A DNA stretch of 64,000 bases from CAZKBP01 sp964551015 (GCA_964551015.1 CAZKBP010000011.1:62001-126000); one strand, 5' to 3'; counted from the stretch's first letter, positions 17,628-25,804 are shown. Translations and numbers: made by a program. The notes: generated by a model from the letters alone, not told the origin.

Positions 17628-19070
17628 CTAGGGTCGAGCCAATTTTAGCAATTCTTTAGCCAAAGTTTCGCCAATCAATTGCCCCGAAGCTGGATTTTGC
17701 CCTGTAATCAGACGCTCGTCTACTTCTACGTGGGCTTGCTTGGGCTGAGAGGCTTGAAATAAGGCTCCGCGTTTTTTCAACTCATCTTCCAAAAGAAAGG
17801 GCATCAGTTCGGTATTTTGATTAAGCTCTTCTTCTTCGTTGGTGTAGGAAATGACTTTTTTACCTTTTACCAAATATTCTCCATTGTCTAGTTTTACATT
17901 GATTAAAGCGGCGGGTCCGTGGCAAACGGCACTGACGATTCCCCCTTTTTCATAAATCTGAGCCGACAACTTGGCCAAAGTTTCATTTTCAGGGAAATCC
18001 CACATCGTACCGTGGCCTCCCACGAAAAAGATCGCCTGATAGTCAGCTACGTCTATTGCTTCCGGCTTCCTGATGTTTTTTAGCTTAGACTGGGCATAGG
18101 CATCTTGGTCAAAACGCTGGTTCAAAGGATCATCCAAATCATATCCATCCGGCTCAATGGCAATTCCCTGAGGGCTAATCAGATCAATCTCATAGCCCCG
18201 ATCCATCAGGGCATAGTAAGGGTGAGTCAACTCATTGAAATAATAGCCCGTCTTTTGGCTCGTATCGCCCATTTGGGTATTACTGGTGAGGACAAAAAGT
18301 ACGCGGGAGTAGGGAAAATCCTGAACATCGTGATAACAAATAATTTCTAGATTATCTTTTTCTTTTTGAATTAATGCTCTCACTTTTGTCAGGCTCTTTT
18401 TACGGGCTTCGTTATCATCGGCGGCGCGGGCAATGATTTCTTCAATAGGAGAGGGGTCTTGCTCCACCTCGAAGCGACGATAATAAGTATCGGCCACGTG
18501 AAAAAGTGTTTTTTCTCCGGCTCTTTCTATCAAAATTCCAGAATGCCCCTGCGTGTGCCCGAAGAGTGGAATCAGGCTGACCTCTGCGCTCAATCCCAAA
18601 TCTAGCTTTCGTTTTTCAAACCCTTCCCAAGTTTCGGTAGAAGGCTCAACAGGTTGAAAATGGGGCTGATGCTCAAACTGATTGGGCAAATAACGCGGAT
18701 TTCCATTTTGTAGAGCCTCCAGTTCTTCCTGAGCTAAATGCACCTGTGCCTGTGGGAAATCTCTGAGGCCGCCCACGTGGTCTACGTCCAAGTGAGAGAT
18801 GACGATATGCTTCACGTCTTGGGCTTGATAGCCTAAGGCTTCTATTTGGCGCAGAGCGGTAAGCGACTCATTGGGGACAAAACCATAAGCCTGAGCGATT
18901 TCTCCCAGGCGTTCTTCCATTTTTTGCATTTCTAACAAACCTAGGCCCGTATCGATGAGGACTAAGTTTCTATCTTCTATTAGTAACAGGCAATGGTTAA
19001 TGGCTTTGGAATTGACGTCCTGAGGGAAAGCTCCCATTTCTCCGCACAGCAAATGATGAATATTGGTCAT
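17628..19070 (-). CDS. Metallo-beta-lactamase-fold hydrolase fused to DJ-1/PfpI domain
   Basis: One uninterrupted 480-codon frame with two enzyme domains. Residues 1 to about 252 are an MBL-fold hydrolase: LIDTG (38-42), HLDVDH (93-98, the second His of H-x-H-x-D-H replaced by Asp95, a variant I recall from one MBL subgroup), GHTQGH (171-176), Asp194 and His247. Residues about 255-480 are a DJ-1/PfpI domain of the Hsp31-like type: GGHGTMWD (351-358) and AVCHGPAAL (381-389) with nucleophile Cys383 followed by His384. There is almost no linker. DJ-1/Hsp31 proteins can act as glutathione-independent glyoxalases and glyoxalase II is an MBL enzyme, so aldehyde detoxification is an inference. Cytoplasmic; an HxlR regulator follows. 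Confidence 0.9.
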   Translation of the reverse strand: MTNIHHLLCGEMGAFPQDVNSKAINHCLLLIEDRNLVLIDTGLGLLEMQKMEERLGEIAQAYGFVPNESLTALRQIEALGYQAQDVKHIVISHLDVDHVGGLRDFPQAQVHLAQEELEALQNGNPRYLPNQFEHQPHFQPVEPSTETWEGFEKRKLDLGLSAEVSLIPLFGHTQGHSGILIERAGEKTLFHVADTYYRRFEVEQDPSPIEEIIARAADDNEARKKSLTKVRALIQKEKDNLEIICYHDVQDFPYSRVLFVLTSNTQMGDTSQKTGYYFNELTHPYYALMDRGYEIDLISPQGIAIEPDGYDLDDPLNQRFDQDAYAQSKLKNIRKPEAIDVADYQAIFFVGGHGTMWDFPENETLAKLSAQIYEKGGIVSAVCHGPAALINVKLDNGEYLVKGKKVISYTNEEEELNQNTELMPFLLEDELKKRGALFQASQPKQAHVEVDERLITGQNPASGQLIGETLAKELLKLARP

Positions 19071-19148
19071 GGTAAATTGTAGGTTATGTAAAATTCAATA
19101 TTAGCTGAAAATCAGGAGCTTAGAAAGAGAGGGACGTATAGGTAACTA

Positions 19149-19166
19149 AGTGGTGTTTATACCACT
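19149..19166. promoter_or_regulatory. Inverted repeat upstream of the MBL-DJ-1 fusion, possible operator
   Basis: AGTGGT-GTTTAT-ACCACT, a perfect 6+6 dyad with a 6-nt spacer, about 80 bp upstream of the fusion gene's start. It is a candidate binding site for a dimeric regulator such as the nearby HxlR protein; no binding consensus could be checked. Confidence 0.35.
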
Positions 19167-19329
19167 ATTGATGATAATCAAGTATTTAAGGAAAACAAAT
19201 TCACGAGAAATTGATCCATACTTAGGCCAAGCTTAACACAAAGCAGTTCCTAGATATTTGCCAGCCCAAGTTTGTTTTATAAACTCAAAACCGCTAACAT
19301 TGAAACACAAAGCAAAACTTTACAGTCCT

Positions 19330-19956
19330 ATGCGCAAATGGCTGCAAAAAAATTTGGGAAGACAACTCAGCCAACCCAGCGGTTTTTGGGGAATCGTGGT
19401 AGGGCGTGTCATGAATCTGGGCAATCGCCCCATGTACCGAGCCACTTATGAATTATTAGAGTTCCATCCCGGCGATCAAGTATTAGAGATTGGTTTTGGG
19501 AATGGTGCTTTGGTTCAGCCCTTGCTCCCCAAAATCCGACCTGGCACTTACACGGGCATCGAGCTATCGGACACGATGTTGAAAGTAGCTCGACAAAATC
19601 TCAGACTTTCCATCCAAGCAGGAGAGGTCGTACTCAAAAGAGCCAACGCGCAGAAGCTGCCCTTTGCCGATCAGTCTTTTGATAAAATCTTTACTATCAA
19701 CACTATTTATTTCTGGGAAAAGCCCGAAAGAGTGATGGCCGAAGTCTACCGAGTACTCAAGCCAAATGGTATTTTCGTGATTTCGCTCAATACCCAAGAA
19801 GCCATGCAAGGAAGTGAATACGTGCGAGAGAAATTCACATTATACAGTCGCCCCGAAGTAGAGCAACTCTTTGAGAAAGCCGGTTTTCAAAAACTCATTA
19901 GCACGCATCAAAAGCTTCGGGTTGAGGATGTACTTTGCGTGAGAGGCAGGAAATGA
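19330..19956 (+). CDS. Class I SAM-dependent methyltransferase
   Basis: 208 residues from ATG 19330 (MRKWLQKNLG); a TTG at 19258 would add 24 unlikely residues. The SAM-binding motif VLEIGFGNG begins near residue 52, followed by GIELSDTML (motif II), FDKIFTINTIYFW (motif IV) and an EVYRVLKPNGIF motif typical of Methyltransf_11/UbiE-like enzymes. It probably methylates a small molecule or lipid in the cytoplasm; the substrate is unknown. It stands alone, divergent from the MBL-DJ-1 gene and convergent with the pirin gene. Confidence 0.9.
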   Translation: MRKWLQKNLGRQLSQPSGFWGIVVGRVMNLGNRPMYRATYELLEFHPGDQVLEIGFGNGALVQPLLPKIRPGTYTGIELSDTMLKVARQNLRLSIQAGEVVLKRANAQKLPFADQSFDKIFTINTIYFWEKPERVMAEVYRVLKPNGIFVISLNTQEAMQGSEYVREKFTLYSRPEVEQLFEKAGFQKLISTHQKLRVEDVLCVRGRK

Positions 19957-20167
19957 TTCTCGAGCCAAATACATCCCCATTACCGCCCAATCAACACGAA
20001 AGGCGACCAATTTCACGGCCATAAACAAAAAGGATTAACTGATTGAAGAGGGCTGAAAAAAGTAAGAAGCTTATTAAGAAGAAGTTGCCATTAATTATCT
20101 GCAACAAATATTCAACTAAATTGTATAAAATTCCTACTCAGTTATTAGGTTTTTTTCATTTTTCGGC

Positions 20168-20202
20168 AAAAAAATAGGAATGCCTCGGGTAGAAGCATTC
20201 CT
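20168..20202 (-). terminator. Rho-independent terminator of the pirin gene
   Basis: On the minus strand AGGAATGC, a 11-nt loop and GCATTCCT are followed by TATTTTTTT. On the plus strand the stem arms are 20176-20183 and 20195-20202, with the A run at 20168-20174. It lies about 25 bp past the pirin stop codon. Confidence 0.85.
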
Positions 20203-20227
20203 GAAAAACAAAGGTTTAGGCTGCCAA

Positions 20228-21109
20228 CTAATTCATCGTCATCGGTACGTCCATAAGTAGGATTTTGGCGTCGCCATCGGCCTGAATGTTGACTTTTTCG
20301 GTATCCCAGATGCCAAAGCCATCCCGCTGCTCGAGCTGCTGCCCATCGATGCTCACTTGACCCTCCAGGATGAAAGCATAGACGCCATTTTCGGCCGATT
20401 TTACTTGATATTCCGTCTGGAAACCCTTTTCCAAATCGCCCATGTGGAACCAGGCATTCTGGTGAATCCAAACCCCTGCATCTTCTGGGTTGGGCGAGAG
20501 GATTTGGCTCAGCTTATTTTTCAAATCCCCGGCTCGGAGCGTGATCTGATCGTAGCGCGGACTCACGTTTTTCTGATTGGGGAAGAGCCAGATTTGTAGA
20601 AATTTGACGGGCTGATCTGCGTTTTTATTGTACTCGCTATGCAAAATCCCCGTGCCCGCGCTCATGGCCTGAATGTCGCCCTGCCTGATCACGGTGGTGT
20701 TGCCCATGCTGTCTTGGTGCTCCAGGTCTCCTTCCAAGGGAATGGAGATAATCTCCATGTTATCGTGAGGATGCGTGCCGAAGCCTCGTCCTCCCGCCAC
20801 GGCATCATCATTCAAGACGCGAAGTACGCCGAAGTGCATTCTCTCGGGGTTATAATAATTGGCAAAGCTAAAAGTATGGTGCGTGTCTAACCAACCGTGG
20901 TTGGCGTGCCCGCGGGTGTTGGCTTTGTGCAATACTGTTTTCATGGTTTTTTCCTCCTGATTAGGTAAATGATTAAATCCGACTTGCTGCATCAATCGGT
21001 CAAAGGTAGAATTCTTGTCCGAAGCGGGGCGGGCCTGCATCACAGAACTTCCCACGGCCACTCCGGCCGCGCCCAGTAAGGTCTTCTTGATAAAGTTTTT
21101 TCGGTTCAT
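20228..21109 (-). CDS. Pirin family protein with an export-like N-terminal leader
   Basis: 293 residues. The pirin core begins at Met56 (MKTVLHKANTRGHANHGWLD), the usual start of YhhW/YhaK-type pirins, and carries the metal ligands His113, His115, His157 and Glu159 (THPH, LHSE). Such proteins are bicupins; some are quercetinases, others redox-linked cofactors. Here 55 extra residues precede the core, starting MNRKNFIKKTLLGAAGVAVG. This looks like a Tat-type leader (N-R-K-x-F with Arg-Lys in the twin position, then a hydrophobic glycine/alanine stretch), suggesting export. An alternative is that translation really begins at Met56. It lies 108 bp behind an AraC regulator on the same strand and ends at a good terminator. 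Confidence 0.92.
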   Translation of the reverse strand: MNRKNFIKKTLLGAAGVAVGSSVMQARPASDKNSTFDRLMQQVGFNHLPNQEEKTMKTVLHKANTRGHANHGWLDTHHTFSFANYYNPERMHFGVLRVLNDDAVAGGRGFGTHPHDNMEIISIPLEGDLEHQDSMGNTTVIRQGDIQAMSAGTGILHSEYNKNADQPVKFLQIWLFPNQKNVSPRYDQITLRAGDLKNKLSQILSPNPEDAGVWIHQNAWFHMGDLEKGFQTEYQVKSAENGVYAFILEGQVSIDGQQLEQRDGFGIWDTEKVNIQADGDAKILLMDVPMTMN

Positions 21110-21217
21110 CTGTTCACGTTTTCTGATTGATTACGCTACAAATTTGCTAATAATCCACTCGAGAAGCGATACAAAAAAAGAGGGGATTCATATAAAAAAG
21201 TCGGAAAGTGCCCCTGC

Positions 21218-22066
21218 TTACTTTTGCTCCCGGTAGTCAGAAGGCGAAATACCCGTTTGTTTCTTGAAAAATCCACTAAAGTGTAGTGGCTCCTCGAAGC
21301 CCATTCGGTAGGCAATTTCCTTCACGCTGAGATCAGTATGGAGTAAAAGTCGCTTGGCTTCCAAAGTAAGCCGATCTTGGATAAAGGTCTTGGCGGTTTT
21401 GCCCGTGATGGTTTTGATCGTGGCACTGAGATGTTTGGGAGATATAAATAACTCGGACGCGTAATCAGAAACCTTGTGCCAGTCTTGATAATGTTTTTCT
21501 AAAAGTCCTTTGAAATCCCTGAGGATACAAACGCCCGCGTCTTCCTCGTCCAATTGCTGCGTGTCTAGCGTCAAAGTATTATTGCAATAGATCAAAAATA
21601 ACTGGAGTAAGGCACCCAAGGCCCGCGTACGGTAGATCAAGTCCGTGGGCATGCAATCTAGCATTTCTTGGATGATCCGACGCAGGCGGTCAAAAGTGAT
21701 TTGATCCAAGGCCAAAGGAGGATTTTCCCCAAAAGGGCGAAATAGATTTAAATTGCTAATAAAACGCTCAGGAATATTATTTTCTACCAAAAAATCTTTG
21801 CTAAAGGTAATCACCCAACCCTTGGGCCTTTTCCAAACCTCTACTTGATGCACCTGACCCGGGCTCACAAAGTGTACCTCCTGCCTGGCAAAAGGATAAG
21901 TTTGGTAGTCTACCGCATGTTGTCCCTCGGCTTGCTCTACCAAAAGCAGGGTGTAGTAATCGTGACGGTGGGGTTCATCGGCTTGGCCCTGTGCTTGGTC
22001 GTAGATCAGCTCCATAGACTGGAGATTAAAATCTAGCCGAGGGGAACGAGGAGAGAGATGATCCAT
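21218..22066 (-). CDS. AraC family transcriptional regulator
   Basis: 282 residues. An N-terminal cupin-like ligand domain (H-R-H-D near 33-36 and SPGQVHQVE near 73-81) is followed by a C-terminal double helix-turn-helix with LFISPKHLSATIKTITGK and IAYRMGFEEPLHFSGFFKK, then GISPSDYR. It activates or represses genes in response to a small ligand. It is directly upstream of the pirin gene on the same strand, the natural candidate target or co-expressed partner. Hairpin repeat copy B lies about 70 bp upstream of its start. Confidence 0.92.
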   Translation of the reverse strand: MDHLSPRSPRLDFNLQSMELIYDQAQGQADEPHRHDYYTLLLVEQAEGQHAVDYQTYPFARQEVHFVSPGQVHQVEVWKRPKGWVITFSKDFLVENNIPERFISNLNLFRPFGENPPLALDQITFDRLRRIIQEMLDCMPTDLIYRTRALGALLQLFLIYCNNTLTLDTQQLDEEDAGVCILRDFKGLLEKHYQDWHKVSDYASELFISPKHLSATIKTITGKTAKTFIQDRLTLEAKRLLLHTDLSVKEIAYRMGFEEPLHFSGFFKKQTGISPSDYREQK

Positions 22067-22134
22067 AGTCTAAGCTAAAAATATTTCTCGAGTATACCCT
22101 AGTTCTATATCTATATTTTCTCTACATAGTTTTG

Positions 22135-22203
22135 CTAAGTTTCCCACTTAGCCCTTGAAAGCGTCAAGATTCCTAGCTTAAAGGAGTCTGAGATAACAAT
22201 CTC
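22135..22203 (+). repeat. Hairpin dispersed repeat, copy B (degenerate)
   Basis: A shortened copy of the element at 3920 and 23593. CTAAGT-TTCCC-ACTTAG (22135-22151) is intact; CAAGAT-TCCT-AGCTTA (22166-22181) has one stem mismatch; GAGAT-AACA-ATCTC (22190-22203) keeps the stem with an altered loop; the fourth hairpin is absent. Order and orientation match the other copies. It lies between a zinc-ribbon gene and the AraC gene. Confidence 0.7.
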
Positions 22204-22241
22204 GGTAGAGTTCATGATTAGAGGTTCAAATCTTTTCCAAG

Positions 22242-22661
22242 TTAAAGAGGACGATCGCCCGCCTCTCGTTCTTTTCGCATCTTGCGCTTCATTCTTTGTA
22301 GCTCTTTCTCGATATCCCGTGCTTCTTTGCGTTTTCTGGATTTTGCTTGATAATTGTCGTATTTTGTCTGAAAGGCTTGAAATAACTTGCTCAAATAAGT
22401 ATAGAAAGGATCGGTAGCGCGGGCACGTGTTGAGCGTATTCCGTAGAAGAAAAAATGCCCTTCACAATGGGCGCATTCAAAGCAGGGCTTGGCCGTTTTA
22501 CCCTCTTCTTCAATGATCGGGATAAAAAAGAAAGAAATATACTCCACGGGAACTACCTCGTGGAATTTGCCTATTGTACCACAACTGGGGCATTCGTGAC
22601 GAATGACTTTACCGTTCTCTTTTCGGGAAAACTTCCTACCAGCGCCAAAGAGTGCAAACAT
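22242..22661 (-). CDS. Zinc-ribbon protein of unknown function
   Basis: 139 residues. Two cysteine pairs, CPSC (24-27) and CAHC near 63-66, form a zinc ribbon around GKFHEVVPVEYISFFFIPI, resembling the zinc_ribbon_15 family. The C-terminal third is a highly charged helix (KRKEARDIEKELQRMKRK), possibly coiled coil. No signal peptide. Role unknown; perhaps a nucleic-acid- or protein-binding adaptor. Divergent from the DUF2461 gene with 125 bp between starts. Confidence 0.8.
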   Translation of the reverse strand: MFALFGAGRKFSRKENGKVIRHECPSCGTIGKFHEVVPVEYISFFFIPIIEEEGKTAKPCFECAHCEGHFFFYGIRSTRARATDPFYTYLSKLFQAFQTKYDNYQAKSRKRKEARDIEKELQRMKRKMRKEREAGDRPL

Positions 22662-22786
22662 ACCACGGGTGTCTTGATGTTCATTAAATTTGCAGAGAAG
22701 CTATCTTCTATTTTAATATGTACGATAAGAATCTGGCAAAGATGCACCAAATTCAGCATACAAGTGGATTTAACTTTTGAACACTC

Positions 22787-23476
22787 ATGGCTTACATTAC
22801 CGCACAAACCCTAAATTTTCTACAAGACCTAAAGGCCAACAATCAGAAATCTTGGTTTGAACAAAACCGAGATCGCTACGAGCAAAGTCAAGCCGAAATG
22901 ACCCGTTTTGCCGAAGAAGTCATGCGACTTATGGCGGGCTTTGATGTATTGGAAACGCAGAGTGGCAAAAAGAGCCTTTACCGCATCTACCGAGATATTC
23001 GCTTTTCTAAGGACAAAACGCCCTACAAAACCTTTAGAAGTGGTTATTTCCGCAGGAGTGGAGCCGAAAGGAGAGGGGGGTATGTATTTCATATCGAGCC
23101 TGAAAACACCTACATTTCTGGTGGGTTCTACGGCCCGAATAAGGAAGATTTGCGCTTAATTCGCCAACAAATTGCGCAAGATGCCCAGCCTCTGAGGTCA
23201 GTGCTAGCAGCAGCACCCTTTCGGGAATATTTTGGGAAAATGCTGGGTGAACAACTCAAAACCGCTCCCCAGGGCTTTGACAAAGCGCACCCCGAGATAG
23301 ATTTGCTCCGTTACAAGCAGTTTATCATTCAGCATGATTTTACGAATGAGGAAGTATTGGCCGCAGATTTTGAAGAAAAAGTAGCAAAAGGATTCTCAAA
23401 GATGCTTCCCTTCTTTCAGGCCATGACCGAATATCTGACTACGAATTTAAACGGTGAGTCCTTATTGGAAAATTAA
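22787..23476 (+). CDS. DUF2461 family protein
   Basis: 229 residues matching DUF2461 throughout: FLQDLKANNQKSWFEQNRDRY near the start, RIYRDIRFSKDKTPYKT near 68-84, and GGYVFHIEPENTYISGGFY near 97-115. Members of the family are widespread single-domain cytoplasmic proteins (TIGR02453) whose function is unknown. Full length. Its stop codon overlaps by three bases the end of a T9SS remnant on the other strand. Confidence 0.92.
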   Translation: MAYITAQTLNFLQDLKANNQKSWFEQNRDRYEQSQAEMTRFAEEVMRLMAGFDVLETQSGKKSLYRIYRDIRFSKDKTPYKTFRSGYFRRSGAERRGGYVFHIEPENTYISGGFYGPNKEDLRLIRQQIAQDAQPLRSVLAAAPFREYFGKMLGEQLKTAPQGFDKAHPEIDLLRYKQFIIQHDFTNEEVLAADFEEKVAKGFSKMLPFFQAMTEYLTTNLNGESLLEN

Positions 23477-23571
23477 TCCAAACCCCATAGTTTCGTGATT
23501 TTTCGGGTGTAAGTTCTTCCGTTTACTTGGTAGCTGATTACGTAAACTCCGGCTGGCATTTGCTCTAAATT
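23473..23571 (-). pseudogene. Remnant of a T9SS C-terminal sorting domain
   Basis: The minus strand reads as 32 codons plus a stop at 23473-23475, containing MPAGVYVISYQVNGRTYT and then a basic R-K-I-T-K end. This is the characteristic last beta-strand pair of Bacteroidota type A T9SS sorting domains (L-P-x-G-x-Y-x-v ... K-x-v-K). A stop codon at 23572-23574 lies directly upstream in frame, so no full gene exists. Hairpin repeat copy C begins about 20 bp further upstream. The rest of the secreted-protein gene has been lost, and the DUF2461 gene runs up to its 3' end. Confidence 0.75.
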
Positions 23572-23592
23572 TCAAATAATCACCCACCTATG

Positions 23593-23700
23593 CTAAGTTT
23601 CCCAACTTAGCACGTATATGAGTCAAGATTCCTAGCTTGGCCTTGAAGCGATGTGAGATGGGAATCTCACTGATCGAGCCGGCTGAGATAGGAATCTCAG
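23593..23700 (+). repeat. Four-hairpin dispersed repeat, copy C
   Basis: Four hairpins in the same order as copy A: CTAAGTT-TCCC-AACTTAG (23593-23610), CAAGAT-TCCT-AGCTTG (23624-23639, one stem mismatch), GTGAGAT-GGGA-ATCTCAC (23653-23670) and CTGAGAT-AGGA-ATCTCAG (23683-23700). The third and fourth stems contain compensated changes relative to copy A (TAAGAT/ATCTTA against CTGAGAT/ATCTCAG), which supports selection on the paired form. Spacing between the first two hairpins is identical in copies A and C (31 bp). Confidence 0.87.
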
Positions 23701-23826
23701 CAGAGTGGTATACAATACTTTGTGAAAATAAACATAAGCAAACGACAAGGTCAAAACCGACTTCTAAGCAGTGGCTAGTCTTAGAAACTTCAATCAGGTA
23801 TATTGCCTCTAAAATTAGCTGACTGT

Positions 23827-25047
23827 TTACAAATAGCTTAGCCACCATTGATCTTTACGTTTAGCTTTGTATTCCATGTACCAAAGGCACAGTGGATAAA
23901 GCATAGACAACACGAAAATCCAGACCGCATAGACCAATCCCAGGCTGTAGCCATAATTAGCCAAGGTTTGATTCTGAAAAGTATTGGGGGTGATAATCAG
24001 GGCATGCCAGGGATGATTGTCGAATGGAGCACCCAATAAGGCAAAGGTGTGAATGATGTATAAATGCAGTATGTAGAAAAATAAAGGAACACGTCCGAAG
24101 GTGATGAAAACAGAACCCACTCCTCGAAATTTTATGTTTTCCAAGGCTCGGAGCAAGAGCAGCGCAATCCCCAGCATGACCAGTGCGTAGTGTAAGGAGG
24201 GCGGGTATTTGTTTACATTGATAAAAGATAAAAAGGTATAAACACCAGACTTCTGAGCTGACCACGGCACGGGATCGCCGTAAATATTACCCAAACGTAA
24301 CAAAACAAACAAAGCCAAAGCGCCTAAGCCCGCCCAGAGTAAAAAACGACGTCGAGTGGCTACCGAAAAATTCCCCCCCGAGCGGTAGAAAATACCCAAA
24401 CCATAGCCCAAACACATAATTCCTAGCCAGGGCAGCACTGGGTAAAAGACAAAAAATAGCTTAGAAGAAGCCAAGAAAGTACCATGTGTTTTCGCCAGAA
24501 TCCAGAATTTTTGCACCCCCGGATGCTCAGGCTGAATACTATCAAAGAGATTATGCCCCAAGACAATCACCAAGCCCAAAGCTACGATGGCCCACAAAGG
24601 CAGGTAAACCAGTAGAGACATCAAAATCATGCTCATCCCGATGGCCCAAATTACTTGCAGGAAAACAATGGAAAAAGTTGGGTCAAAAAACCAGGCAAAA
24701 GCTACCACAGTAACTTCTAGCAAGACCAGCCAAAGCCCCCTCGTCCACAAAAAACGTGATAATTGCGCTTTATTCTCCAATCTATGACCGTGCAGATGCG
24801 CCGCTGTACCTGCCAAAAACACAAAAATCGGAGCACAGAGATGGGTAATCCAACGGGTCATAAATAGCAAAGGAGTGGTCGTCTCTAGGTTAAGCGGATT
24901 ATCAGAAAAATGCCCTTGATGAAAGAAAAACCGAGAGTGATCCAGCACCATCAAAATCATCACGATTCCTCTCAGAAAATCGATAGAATGGATTCGCGCG
25001 CTTGTAGATAAAGCAGTTCGGGGAGAGGTGAGTACACTTTCGGCCAT
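23827..25047 (-). CDS. Multi-pass membrane acyltransferase-like protein (DUF1624/HGSNAT type)
   Basis: 406 residues, about ten hydrophobic helices. It opens with RIHSIDFLRGIVMILMVLDH (18-37), the signature of the DUF1624 / heparan-alpha-glucosaminide N-acetyltransferase-like family, followed by an early conserved WITHLCAPIFVFLAG. Family members sit in the inner membrane; some transfer acetyl groups across it to sugars. The substrate here is unknown. Stands alone, with its 3' end facing the DUF2461 gene across repeat copy C. Confidence 0.88.
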   Translation of the reverse strand: MAESVLTSPRTALSTSARIHSIDFLRGIVMILMVLDHSRFFFHQGHFSDNPLNLETTTPLLFMTRWITHLCAPIFVFLAGTAAHLHGHRLENKAQLSRFLWTRGLWLVLLEVTVVAFAWFFDPTFSIVFLQVIWAIGMSMILMSLLVYLPLWAIVALGLVIVLGHNLFDSIQPEHPGVQKFWILAKTHGTFLASSKLFFVFYPVLPWLGIMCLGYGLGIFYRSGGNFSVATRRRFLLWAGLGALALFVLLRLGNIYGDPVPWSAQKSGVYTFLSFINVNKYPPSLHYALVMLGIALLLLRALENIKFRGVGSVFITFGRVPLFFYILHLYIIHTFALLGAPFDNHPWHALIITPNTFQNQTLANYGYSLGLVYAVWIFVLSMLYPLCLWYMEYKAKRKDQWWLSYL

Positions 25048-25270
25048 CAGAATAAGTGGTTTGGATGCGTAATATTAGACTAAGACATAGAATAGAACGC
25101 TCATCGGGGGTGATGTGTTTCTGGATTGTTTCTTATTTTATGCACATTATTCTTTTCTACTTCGTACGACTCTCAAGTTGGCTAGTTTTTTTGATAAAAG
25201 CCATTAAACCCTCTCCTCTTATCTGGGTCTATAGGGCAAATAGTTTTTAGAAATTAAAAAATAAAAACCC

Positions 25271-25765
25271 ATGGAAAGATTCATCAAAATCAACTTTTTA
25301 ACTGCCCTATTACTCCTGAGCTTTACTACATTGCAAGCCCAGGAAACCAAAACCAAAAGAGAAAAAGTAGAAACAGCCTCCCAAAGCAATCCTAAGGCGA
25401 GCCGTCGTGCTCAAAAATTTCAAAAAAACAATCCCAAGGGCGCCAGCAAAGTCGCCAAAGATGCGCGGAATCGTCCCGGCAAAGCCAAGAAAGTGTATCG
25501 GGCCGCCGACCAAAGCCCGAAGGGAGCCAAAGCCCTCAACCGTCGCGCTACCACTAATCCTAATGCCAGCAAGCAGGTCTACCAAGACGCCAAACGCAAC
25601 CAGGACAAAACCAAGAAAGTATACCAAGCGGCAGACCGCAATCCGAACGCAGCCAAAAAAGGCTACCGCAAATCAGCCAAAACCAACACTACTAAGCAAA
25701 ACTACCAACGCGGCAAAAAGAACCTCAAAGGGGTAAAACGCCGAGCCCAAGGCCGCCGCCAATAA
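25271..25765 (+). CDS. Exported, highly basic protein of nine 14-residue repeats
   Basis: 164 residues: a signal peptide (1-24, ending LQAQ), a short Lys/Glu spacer, and from residue 40 to the C-terminus nine tandem units of 14 residues (the eighth has 13). Unit 2 is NPKGASKVAKDARN and unit 5 is NPNASKQVYQDAKR; the common pattern is N-P-x-x-x-x-x-(V/Y)-x-x-A-x-x. Lys and Arg dominate, so the mature protein is strongly cationic. It has no cysteines and no recognisable enzyme domain. Binding to a polyanion (DNA, LPS, teichuronic-like glycan) is an inference. Third codon positions are richer in C/G than in neighbours. 105 bp upstream of the T9SS esterase, separated by a hairpin. Confidence 0.8.
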   Translation: MERFIKINFLTALLLLSFTTLQAQETKTKREKVETASQSNPKASRRAQKFQKNNPKGASKVAKDARNRPGKAKKVYRAADQSPKGAKALNRRATTNPNASKQVYQDAKRNQDKTKKVYQAADRNPNAAKKGYRKSAKTNTTKQNYQRGKKNLKGVKRRAQGRRQ

Positions 25766-25804
25766 TAAACCAATTTTCATAAAAACCAAGACCAAAACCC
25801 GAAA

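Noticed and set aside
19840..20028. 62-codon minus-strand frame partly beyond the methyltransferase gene
   Set aside because: Two thirds of it is antisense to the methyltransferase; the remainder has no family or start signal.
22223..22232. GGTTCAAATC, resembling a tRNA T-loop
   Set aside because: No acceptor, D or anticodon stems can be drawn around it.
23588..23848. 86-codon minus-strand frame across hairpin repeat C
   Set aside because: Its C-terminal half is only the translation of the palindromic repeat, and the N-terminal half has no recognisable family.
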